From: Synechococcaceae cyanobacterium
Lineage (GTDB): Bacteria; Cyanobacteriota; Cyanobacteriia; PCC-6307; Cyanobiaceae
Assembly (NCBI GenBank): GCA_947378425.1
Contig: CANCJV010000043.1
Span: forward strand, 1 to 34,792
Direction of reading: 5' to 3'
Length of the DNA stretch: 34,792 bases
Shown here one piece after another: positions 15,409 through 22,337 of this stretch. Position numbers and translations under genes: made by a program. Within the stretch, counting starts at the first letter, position 1, and each line of letters starts with the position of its first letter. The notes beneath the pieces are model-generated. The model made no database searches. It was not told where the DNA came from and saw nothing but the letters and a program-made list of their open reading frames with translations.

Positions 15409-16084
15409 ATCCAACGGGCGGGAACCGGCGCGCTGGCGCCCTGGAGACCGACGGTGATGGAGTCGCGGGCCGCGCCTCGACGACGACAGCAGGGCTCACA
15501 CACTGCGGGACCGGTTCCTTGTGGGTGACGTCAGGCCTCCGGCGCACAATGACGTCGAGGTGGGGTGCTTCAACTTCCCAAACGGAGGTGGCTGTCCATG
15601 GTCAATCGCCCCAGGTCCAGAGGCTGGCCTCGCGATCAAGCCGTCCCATGACGCATCGCTGGATTCCAGGGACGGCCACGACCATTGACCTACACCTCAT
15701 TTAGGCATAGCCAATGCTGCAATGCGGTTGCTGCAAGCGAATGGCAAGTCGAGGGCCACTAGGTTCAAACGAGGCCTGAAGTTTCTCTCGCCAATGGAAA
15801 TCCTGCCCAGTCGAGGCATGAACACTTATCAAGAACAACAGACGTGAGCCATGAGGTTCGTGGCGCACCACACCAACGACATTCAAGACAAAGGCAAGGC
15901 CACGGCTGCCAACTGGAGCAACTCCAGCAACTTCACGGCTTCAACCTGCCATCATCAGATCCACAGCCCTAACCAGTCATCAAGTCCGCAACAATTTCAC
16001 AACAGAGAACCATTTCCAGCAACCGGCTACCAGGCAATCTACTTTTAGTTTTCTGACCCGCAAAACAACTCAAGGAGAAAAGAA
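15409..16084. other. 676-base stretch without a supported gene
   Basis: Short frames exist on both strands but have no family resemblance and a composition like translated noncoding DNA (many His, Ser, Asn). GC falls towards the right. The last 60 bases are A/T-rich (CTACTTTTAGTTTTCTG) and probably include the promoter and leader of the peptidase gene. Confidence 0.4.
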
Positions 16085-16972
16085 ATGACGGATTCCAACA
16101 TCGCCGTTGGCTTCGGCTGGTTACGTGATTTGCCCAGCATTTCAGACTACAATACTGAAACAGCTACAATCAAAATACTGTTGGACCAAGTGGGAGTGCG
16201 AAGCCCATTGAGCGCTTCGGCAACCCTGCCTGCCACGGTGGATCTACGACCATGGTTTTCACCGGTCGAGAACCAACTCGAGCTAGGATCCTGCACAGCG
16301 AATGCCGGAATAGGACTTTTGGAGTATTACGAGCGGCGTGCTTTTGGCAAGCATCTTGACGCATCTCGTCTATTTCTGTACAAAACAACTCGCAATCTCA
16401 TGGGGATAATCGGTGATACCGGGGGCTATCTGCGCACCACAATGGCGGCCATGGTGCTGTTTGGCGCCCCTCCTGAGCAGTACTGGCCTTACGACGTCAG
16501 CAAGTTTGACCAGGATCCAACGCCCTTCCTCTACTCATTTGCAGCCAACTACAAGGCCCTTAATTATTATCGCCTGGATCCAGCGGGCACAACTCCGGCC
16601 AATCTGCTGGCAGCCATCAAGAGCAATCTTGCGGCCGGACTTCCCTCCTTCTTCGGCTTCACGGTTTACGGCTCTTATACTCAGGCCAACACTGGCAATC
16701 ATGGCGCTATTCCCTTTCCTGTTGCAGGCGAAAGAGTGGTTGGTGGACATGCGGTCGTCGTGGCCGGCTACAACGACTCCCTGTCCATCAAGAACAGTGC
16801 GCCCAATGCAGTCGCCACCACCGGCGCCTTCAAGATCCGAAATTCATGGGGTACGGGCTGGGGTGACGGGGGCTACGGCTGGCTGCCCTACGAGTATGTG
16901 TTGAGAGGATTGGCCACAGATTGGTGGTCATTGATTTCCGCCGGTTATGTGGAGACCGGTAAATTTGGCTGA
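16085..16972 (+). CDS. Papain-like (C1 family) cysteine peptidase, no signal or propeptide
   Basis: The 295-residue product shows the full papain catalytic set in order: the oxyanion Gln and nucleophile in VENQLELGSCTANA (Q64, C70), the His in GGHAVVVAGYND (H222) and the Asn in KIRNSWGTGWGDGGYGWLPY (N253). The start of the mature fold (ATVDLRPWFSPVENQ) follows only about 50 residues, so there is no long inhibitory prodomain, and no signal peptide is seen; it would be made active in the cytoplasm unless controlled otherwise. The ribosome binding site AAGGAG stands 7 bases before the ATG, better than most in this window. GC and codon use differ from the flanking core genes. It is probably island cargo: defence, self-processing or effector functions are all possible; none is shown. 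Confidence 0.92.
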   Translation: MTDSNIAVGFGWLRDLPSISDYNTETATIKILLDQVGVRSPLSASATLPATVDLRPWFSPVENQLELGSCTANAGIGLLEYYERRAFGKHLDASRLFLYKTTRNLMGIIGDTGGYLRTTMAAMVLFGAPPEQYWPYDVSKFDQDPTPFLYSFAANYKALNYYRLDPAGTTPANLLAAIKSNLAAGLPSFFGFTVYGSYTQANTGNHGAIPFPVAGERVVGGHAVVVAGYNDSLSIKNSAPNAVATTGAFKIRNSWGTGWGDGGYGWLPYEYVLRGLATDWWSLISAGYVETGKFG

Positions 16973-16996
16973 ACCAGACAGAGATTCCTGAACAAT

Positions 16997-17029
16997 GATG
17001 TCCATCCATGTCGTGCCAGGATGGACATC
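16997..17029 (+). terminator. Hairpin behind the peptidase gene
   Basis: GATGTCCATCC (16997-17007) and GGATGGACATC (17019-17029) form a perfect 11-bp stem with an 11-base loop, 24 bases after the peptidase stop. CCATGTCG occurs both in the loop region and just after the right arm. A T-run is absent. Likely the 3' end of the peptidase transcript. Confidence 0.55.
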
Positions 17030-18141
17030 CATGTCGGCCTTCCATAATGCTCAGGCCCCCATTTCGCAGGCTCGATGAACAGTCGATTTCAGCAACTCCA
17101 GGCGGCACAGCCTGCCTGTCCACAAGGGGAGGGCAACGAGGAGTGCTAATCCATTGTCATGACGAGCAGTGATGGATAGTTCACGACTTGGGCCTGCTCG
17201 TTCGTGGTCGACACTCCCATGGTCATGGGCTGCATTCCGTCTCCCCATCGCAAGTGCCACAGCTGCATCCATCCAGATTCCGATGGAGACAATGGCAACT
17301 GGATTTGCTACTCCAGATCACACGCACCGCTTCGACTCCTCACCTAGTCCAGCCATGGCCATGACCAGGTTCCTGGACCTGCAGAGAGAAACGGCCATAT
17401 TCCTGCTCCTGCACGAACTGATCCGCGCAGGAGCGTGGGATTGGAGGACGTTCGTCACCTCCTGGCCTTGGTGATGGAGAGGGTCGTTTCTTTTTCTTTG
17501 GGCGCGAAGAAGCCCGCATCCATGTCCACGTGAACGATCCTGATGGAGAGGCCAAGTTCCGGCGATCAGCAACGCTTTGAGTTGCTAGGAAGGTTGGCCT
17601 TGGTGACTCACGGCTCAGGGATGCTCGGCGATGCGTGCAAGCTGATCAACAGGAGTTCATCGAGGCCTGGAACAACTGTTTTGACAGCTGAGGTCGCCCC
17701 TGGCTCCAGGCAAAGTCTATGGATAGTGGTTGAGGAAGCAGAGCTGCCAATCCCAACCTCCAGTTTCCATGGTTCCAAGGCGGCACGACGGAGCCAGCCA
17801 GGAAGATGCTGGGTCCCTCTGAAGTTCACCGCCGTTGGCCTGAGTCGTGCGTTGATGAGTCCGTTGCCTCAAGTGGTCATCCCAGGGTCTTACGGCCAAA
17901 GGACAAGGAGAGCTCCCACCCCACGGCTTCCGTGGATCAGCCATCCCGAAATCCCTGATCGACAGCAAAACAACTTGGCCAACACTGAGCGACAGCAGCA
18001 GCGGGATAGCGCTGCATAAATGCTGCCTATCCAGCGGAACATAAACCCATTAGCATGAATCAAGAATCGTTAATCCACGAGAGGAAGCAGGCAAGACTCG
18101 GCCTACACTTCAGGATATCAATTAAACATGAGAGCAATAGA
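17030..18141. other. 1.1-kb stretch without a supported gene
   Basis: Several frames of 60-160 codons are open on both strands, but all read as Pro/Ser/Arg-rich noise with no domain pattern. Small palindromes built on CCATGG-like cores are frequent (for example CCCATG-GT-CATGGG near 17215), and GATGGAGA-type words recur. It may be decayed coding DNA or a regulatory RNA region; I cannot tell. Confidence 0.35.
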
Positions 18142-18933
18142 ATGAATACCCCGGACAATCATGAAGACAATCTCGCCAGTGAGGCCGTCTTTTTAGGTAT
18201 TACCGTATTTTCTTTTCTGATGGCCATAGCCTCCAGCTTTGTTGTTCCATTGCTGACAACCAGGCCATTGTTGTTTGGCATTTTTCTTGGCTGCCTGGTT
18301 CATAAATGGATGGGAGGAGTTGACAAGGGAGAGATTACAGACCTTAAATCAGCCATCGGCAATATCAAGCTCCAAGGCCCTGCCGCTGCAATCATCATCA
18401 GCACCGGGATGCTAAGCATACTTTATGCCGCGACACCTGACTCCAGAGTTGAAATAACAAAGCCGAAGAATGACGAGAAATTGGTGATCCTTAATCCAAG
18501 CAGCGGAATGCCGACAATGATTGAAGCTGTATCCGTAGGCAAGGCTCAAGGACTAAGGGATCGCGTCACGTCAGACAAAGACTATGACGGAGTCTTCTCG
18601 CTATTCATGGAATTGTGCATTCCCAAATCTGAAGACGGGTGCAAGATAAGCGCAACGATCAGATCCGCATCCGATGTCCCGGATGGTCAGGCGAGAATTT
18701 GCAGCCGCTGGAGAACTCCTATTGAGATCCCAATTCTTGTGAACACAATAATCGCAGACAAGAAAGGCGGCGAGGCAGTGCCGCTCATCCTTCATAATTA
18801 CAGAAAACAGTGTGCTACACGCAATACAATCTTCGTCTCTCCCGACGACGCAAAATCCTATCACCTGAATTTGGGAGAAGGAGAAAAAGGATACTATCTC
18901 CCTAATATCGGCGTCACTACTTCACCCTCATGA
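18142..18933 (+). CDS. Membrane protein of unknown function, island cargo
   Basis: From ATG 18142 (MNTPDNHEDNLASEAVF) the product has 263 residues; the frame is open 29 codons further up, but that part is unlike the rest. Three hydrophobic segments are seen: AVFLGITVFSFLMAIASSFV, RPLLFGIFLGCLVHKW and GPAAAIIISTGMLSILYAA. They are followed by a roughly 150-residue soluble domain with four Cys (LCIPKSEDGCK; ARICSRW; KQCATRN), which probably forms disulfides if outside. No family recognised. The base composition is the most A/T-rich in the window and points to transfer. It overlaps the next gene by four bases (ATGA), so the two products are probably made together. Confidence 0.7.
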   Translation: MNTPDNHEDNLASEAVFLGITVFSFLMAIASSFVVPLLTTRPLLFGIFLGCLVHKWMGGVDKGEITDLKSAIGNIKLQGPAAAIIISTGMLSILYAATPDSRVEITKPKNDEKLVILNPSSGMPTMIEAVSVGKAQGLRDRVTSDKDYDGVFSLFMELCIPKSEDGCKISATIRSASDVPDGQARICSRWRTPIEIPILVNTIIADKKGGEAVPLILHNYRKQCATRNTIFVSPDDAKSYHLNLGEGEKGYYLPNIGVTTSPS

Positions 18934-19127
18934 CACGATCTACCCCTGCGATCCGAAGGCTCGTGCTCTGTGCCCTTGGCAGTGTGATCATTGCCAGCAG
19001 CAACATGCATGCTCAACCTGTCGGTTGCGCGTACAATGGCAAACTGTATCCCGTAGGTTCATCCATCAGAGTTGGAGACTATGTCCTGACCTGTCAAAGC
19101 GATGGATCCTGGCGAACGACGAACTAA
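18930..19127 (+). CDS. Tiny secreted Cys-containing protein coupled to the membrane protein
   Basis: The 65-residue product has a signal peptide (RRLVLCALGSVIIASSNMHA, cleavage before QPVG). The 35-residue mature part reads GCAYNGKLYPVGSSIRVGD then YVLTCQSDGSWRTTN: two Cys, one each side of a Gly-rich turn. The C-x-Y-x-G-x-x-Y-x-x-G pattern recalls DUF1496-like and von Willebrand C-like mini-domains, but too short to assign. Its ATG overlaps the TGA of the upstream membrane-protein gene, so translation is coupled. Its stop overlaps the stop of the integrase remnant on the other strand. Possible roles: a secreted partner of the membrane protein, or an inhibitor; inference only. Confidence 0.65.
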   Translation: MTRSTPAIRRLVLCALGSVIIASSNMHAQPVGCAYNGKLYPVGSSIRVGDYVLTCQSDGSWRTTN

Positions 19128-20070
19128 CGGGAACGAGTCACCTCGCTCTCGCGATCGTCCTCCGTGATCAGCTCGGCTGCCTCCCTGATACTCAGCCCTA
19201 GGTCAATCCCAAGACGGAGGGCAAAACGATGGCGCAAGCCATAGGGCGTCAGTTCGTCATCAATACCCAGCGCCACTGTCTTGGAGGCCCTGAGGCGGTT
19301 CAGCTGCTACCCCCTCACCTGCCCAGGTGAGGTGTGCTCAACGATGTAGCGGGGCAGCCCATGGGCAGCCCCGCGCTCAAGCAGCCCGTAGGCGTCAGCC
19401 GGCTGCGTTGCACTCGCTGCCGCAGCTCGCTGATCTCAGCGTCAGTGAAGGCGCGGACGCCATCAGGCGCGGCGGCGGCCCTGCCGTTGCCTCTCATGGC
19501 GGTGGCCTCCGCTGGCCAGGTCCAGCCCGCCAGGTTCCAAGCTGCCCTGATGCGATCGTGCGCCATCTGCCTGGCGCGACTGTTAGGAGGCCAATTCTGC
19601 AGGGTGGCGATGATGAGCTGAGCATCGTCAGCCCATCGGGGAACAGTCCCTGCCGTCTCGATCAACTGCAGCAAGTAGAACTGATAAGTGCGCCGCCAGG
19701 TCCGCACCGAGACACGTTCCCCCACGAGCTTGAGCTCGAGTTCAGAGACCAGCCGCGACAGGGAGCCCCGCGAGAGGCGTGCATCCTCGCCAGCGGCGCC
19801 AGGGAGGGGCCATCGCCAGGCCCCGGCAATCACCGCATCAAAGATCTCGCAAGCCTCCGCCAGGGCGCGTGCAGCGCTGGCTGGTCCCGGTGGCGTGGCC
19901 AAGGTGATCACCTGACGCCTGGCCGTGACGCCAGGGCGCGGCGGGAACTCATCTGAGCGGAGACGCAGCCTGTCGCGGTGCTCCTCCAGGAACCAGCCCG
20001 GACGCCCCTGGCGGTGCCGCTTGAACTGGCGTGAGAGGTCAGTCAGCCAGGCAGGACGGACGGCAGGCAT
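19124..20070 (-). pseudogene. Broken tyrosine recombinase (integrase) of the island
   Basis: From ATG 20070 (MPAVRPAWLTDLSRQFKRH) an N-terminal integrase-like region runs to a TGA at 19315: arm/core-binding-like helices and then GVRAFTDAEISELRQRVQRS, the usual lead into the catalytic domain. A separate frame (19124 to about 19302) encodes NRLRASKTVALGIDDELTPY followed by GLRHRFALRLGIDLG and LSIREAAELI: the H-x-x-R box and following helix of the recombinase. The segment with the first catalytic Arg is missing, and the C-terminus stops before any GHS box and the catalytic Tyr. At least one frameshift and one deletion are therefore needed. It starts 146 bases from the tRNA 3' end, as expected for a tRNA-targeting integrase. 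Confidence 0.8.
19313..19332. repeat. Perfect short palindrome at the integrase break
   Basis: CCTCACCTG, CC, CAGGTGAGG: 9-bp arms with a 2-base centre. It lies exactly where the N-terminal integrase frame ends and the catalytic part is missing, so it may mark the deletion junction. Confidence 0.6.
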
Positions 20071-20077
20071 TCGACCC

Positions 20078-20099
20078 CGGGGGAAATCCGGGGGAAATC
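20078..20099. repeat. 11-bp tandem repeat before the integrase start
   Basis: CGGGGGAAATC occurs twice in direct succession (20078-20088, 20089-20099), 8 bases upstream of the integrase ATG and about 120 bases from the tRNA. Similar CCGGGGGAA words occur near the left att copy (14664-14684). Candidate arm-type recombinase sites or an autoregulatory operator. Confidence 0.5.
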
Positions 20100-20215
20100 C
20101 TGGCAGATTCGGGCACTTCGAGAGCGATACGGGTGAGACCAGCAGGGGCGACCCGCACTCGCAATCACCTGCAATCACTGGGGTGAATTCCAGTCGGTGA
20201 CTGAAGAATCTGAGA

Positions 20216-20287
20216 TGCGCGATACCGGATTCGAACCAGTGACGTCCTGCTTGTAAGGCAGGCGCTCTACCGCTGAGCTAATCGCGC
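20216..20287 (-). tRNA. tRNA-Val(UAC)
   Basis: On the minus strand a complete 72-base cloverleaf can be drawn: acceptor GCGCGAT pairing with ATCGCGC, D arm GCTC-AGCGGTA-GAGC, anticodon arm CCTGC-CTTACAA-GCAGG (anticodon TAC), T arm ending in GGTTCGAATCC, discriminator A at 20216. CCA is not encoded, as is usual in cyanobacteria. The gene's 3' end is the boundary of the genomic island, and its sequence is kept intact by the integration. Confidence 0.95.
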
Positions 20288-20350
20288 GCCGAGCCATTCT
20301 GCCCCGCCGGCGCAACCCGCTCCTAGCCTCCGGTCAATCCATTCGGTGCG

Positions 20351-20893
20351 ATGGCCAGCGGCCGCAGCCACGACCGGCTCACCCGCCAGTTGGCGCTCCC
20401 CTTCGGCCTGCTCTGGTGGCCCGCCTTCGGGCCGGCCGGCGCCGGGATCGCCTGCGGCTGCTTCCTGTTCGGCGGCCTCTGGCTCTCCCCCGACCTCGAC
20501 ACCATCTCCCGCTCCACCCGGCGCTGGGGGCCCTTGCGATGGCTGTGGTGGCCCTACCGGCGCCTGCTGAGCCACCGCTCCCTGTTCTCCCACACTCCCC
20601 TGCTGGGCATGGGGCTGCGCCTGCTCTATTGCAGCGGCGCCCTGGTGCTGATCAGCGCGATCCTGGCGCCCGTCGGCACTCCCACACCCAGCCAACTGGC
20701 CGGCAGCGCCCAGCAGCTGTGGCAGAGCCAGAGGCCCTGGCTGCTGGTGGCTCTGGTGAGCCTGGAGGCCAGCAGCTGGCTGCACCTGCTCCAGGACGGC
20801 GATCCGGTGCCGCGGCTGCCGCGCCTGCTCAGGCGACACTGGTCGCGCCGCCGGCCATCAAGCCGCCGGCGACCGCGCCGCAGGTCGATCTGA
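20351..20893 (+). CDS. DUF2227 putative metal-binding membrane protein
   Basis: The 180-residue product carries the DUF2227 pattern: MASGRSHDRLT at the start (H7, D8), LWLSPDLDTISRS (S46-P-D-L-D50), RWGPLRWLWWPYR, and HRSLFSH (H75, H81). The conserved His and Asp residues suggest a metal site as in YdjM-like membrane hydrolases. Hydrophobic stretches lie at about 18-45, 84-105 and 130-145. The C-terminus is a run of Arg ([19 protein letters not shown]), which may be a low-complexity extension. ATG 20351 matches the usual family start. It is divergent from the tRNA-Val gene and probably marks the return to core sequence. Confidence 0.85.
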   Translation: MASGRSHDRLTRQLALPFGLLWWPAFGPAGAGIACGCFLFGGLWLSPDLDTISRSTRRWGPLRWLWWPYRRLLSHRSLFSHTPLLGMGLRLLYCSGALVLISAILAPVGTPTPSQLAGSAQQLWQSQRPWLLVALVSLEASSWLHLLQDGDPVPRLPRLLRRHWSRRRPSSRRRPRRRSI

Positions 20894-21071
20894 CCAGGGG
20901 CACCGGTGGGCCCTGTCTCCAGTCCCACGGGGCACTCCATCTGACGGGCCTTTCAGGGCTGATCCAACCCGCCCCTGGAGAGCCCAGCCCTGCGGGAGCG
21001 GCTCGTCGCCCGGCGAGCGTCCTGGCTGAACAGGGAGTGGCAAGGTGAAGTCGCACCCACCCCGCTGCCCC

Positions 21072-22319
21072 ATGGCCACGCCCGAACCCCAGGCCCGTGG
21101 CGATGACGGTTCCAGCAGCGCCGCCGGAACTGGCGATGGGCCGGCGGTTCCTGGGGCAGGCCGCGAGGCAGCCACGGCCGCCCTGAGCGAGCTGGTGACG
21201 ATCGTGGAGCGACTGCGGGATCCCGAAGGCGGCTGCCCCTGGGATCTGGAGCAGACCCACCGCTCCCTGATCCCCTACGTGCTGGAGGAGGCCCACGAGG
21301 TGGCCGATGCCATCCGCCAGGGAGATCCCGAACAGCTGCGGGACGAACTCGGCGATCTGCTGTTGCAGGTGGTGCTCCACGCCCGTATCGCCAGTGAGGC
21401 CGGCCAGTTCGATCTGGCCGCCATCGCCCGCGGCATCAGCGCCAAGTTGGTGCGCCGCCATCCCCACGTGTTCGCCGGCGCCGCCGCGGCCGACAGCGCC
21501 GCCGTGCGCCGCACCTGGGAGGCGATCAAGGCCGAGGAACGGGCCGAACGCCGCAGCAGGGCCAACGCTGCTGCGGCTGACAGCCACGACAACAACGATT
21601 CAGGCAACCCCAGCCCCGACCGTCACGGTCGCCAGAGCTTCGCCCCCATCGAGCCCGTCCGCGAGCACCACGCCACCGAGGACCAGGGTTCCAGGAACGG
21701 CTGCGCCGAGAACCGCGAACCCGAGAGCCGAAGCCCCGACAGCACCGCCAGCCCCGCCCAGTCCCTGAGCCCCCTCAGCGATCGCCTGGCCGCCAAGGCG
21801 AGGGGCCTGTCGGCCCTGGCGGGAGCCATGACGATCTCGCGCCAGGCGGCCGCCGCCGGCTTCGAATGGGACGACCTGGACGGCGTCTGGGCCAAGGTGC
21901 ACGAGGAGCTTGATGAGCTCAAGGAGGCCGTCGCCCTGGCCTGGAGCGAGGGCGGGATCGCCGCCGGCAGCCCTGGCCGTGCCCCGGCCAGCGGCGACAG
22001 CGCCGCCCGCGCCCATGCCGAGACGGAACTGGGCGATGTGCTGTTCACCCTGGTGAATGTGGCCCGCTGGTGCCGCCTGGACCCGGAGGAGGGCCTGGCC
22101 GGCACCAACCGCCGCTTCCTGGATCGCTTCTCCCGGCTGGAGGCGGCCCTGGGCGGTGACCTGGGCGGCCGCAGCCTCCGGGAACTCGAGGAGCTGTGGC
22201 AGCAGGCGAAGGCCGCCATCCGCGCCGAGGCGAGCCAACCAAACATCCAACCACTCTATCTACCGAGTTTGAAAGAAACACAAGGACCTCAAACACCGCA
22301 ACCATTCGATTACGTTTGA
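21072..22319 (+). CDS. mazG: Nucleoside triphosphate pyrophosphohydrolase
   Basis: The product cleaves (d)NTPs to the monophosphate and pyrophosphate, as house-cleaning or to adjust alarmone levels. It has 415 residues from ATG 21072; a GTG at 21045 is in frame. Two MazG repeats are present. The first has CPWDLEQTH, EEAHEVADA (E72, E73, E76) and DELGDLLLQ (D91, E92, D95). The second has FEWDDLDGVWAKVHEELDEL and ETELGDVLFTL. Between them is an unusually long low-complexity linker (about residues 157-237, Asn/Ser/Pro/Glu-rich). The last 30 residues after AAIRAEA are A/T-richer and unlike the family end, which suggests that the 3' end was replaced when the following gene arrived. Confidence 0.93.
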   Translation: MATPEPQARGDDGSSSAAGTGDGPAVPGAGREAATAALSELVTIVERLRDPEGGCPWDLEQTHRSLIPYVLEEAHEVADAIRQGDPEQLRDELGDLLLQVVLHARIASEAGQFDLAAIARGISAKLVRRHPHVFAGAAAADSAAVRRTWEAIKAEERAERRSRANAAAADSHDNNDSGNPSPDRHGRQSFAPIEPVREHHATEDQGSRNGCAENREPESRSPDSTASPAQSLSPLSDRLAAKARGLSALAGAMTISRQAAAAGFEWDDLDGVWAKVHEELDELKEAVALAWSEGGIAAGSPGRAPASGDSAARAHAETELGDVLFTLVNVARWCRLDPEEGLAGTNRRFLDRFSRLEAALGGDLGGRSLRELEELWQQAKAAIRAEASQPNIQPLYLPSLKETQGPQTPQPFDYV

Positions 22320-22337
22320 CTGACTTTTCCGTACCCA

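Larger units (their letters stand above)
14534..20287. mobile_element. Genomic island integrated at tRNA-Val
   Basis: The layout is classical: an intact tRNA-Val gene at one end (20216-20287), a tyrosine-recombinase gene (now broken) starting 146 bases from the tRNA 3' end, accessory cargo, and a partial direct copy of the tRNA 3' part at the other end. The interior has lower GC and looser gene density than its flanks, and I saw no HIP1 octamer in it. Cargo: SAP-like protein (15034), papain-like peptidase (16085), membrane protein (18142), small secreted protein (18930). The element cannot excise by itself, given the broken recombinase. The 11% mismatch between att copies implies age, or a donor att from a related tRNA. 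Confidence 0.75.

Noticed and set aside
17543..18019. 158-codon open frame in the island gap
   Set aside because: Composition like random translation, with competing frames on the other strand and no domain; not supported as a gene.
16973..18141. Insertion sequence in the island
   Set aside because: No transposase-like motif and no matching terminal inverted repeats bounding a unit; the 11-bp inverted repeat is a local hairpin.
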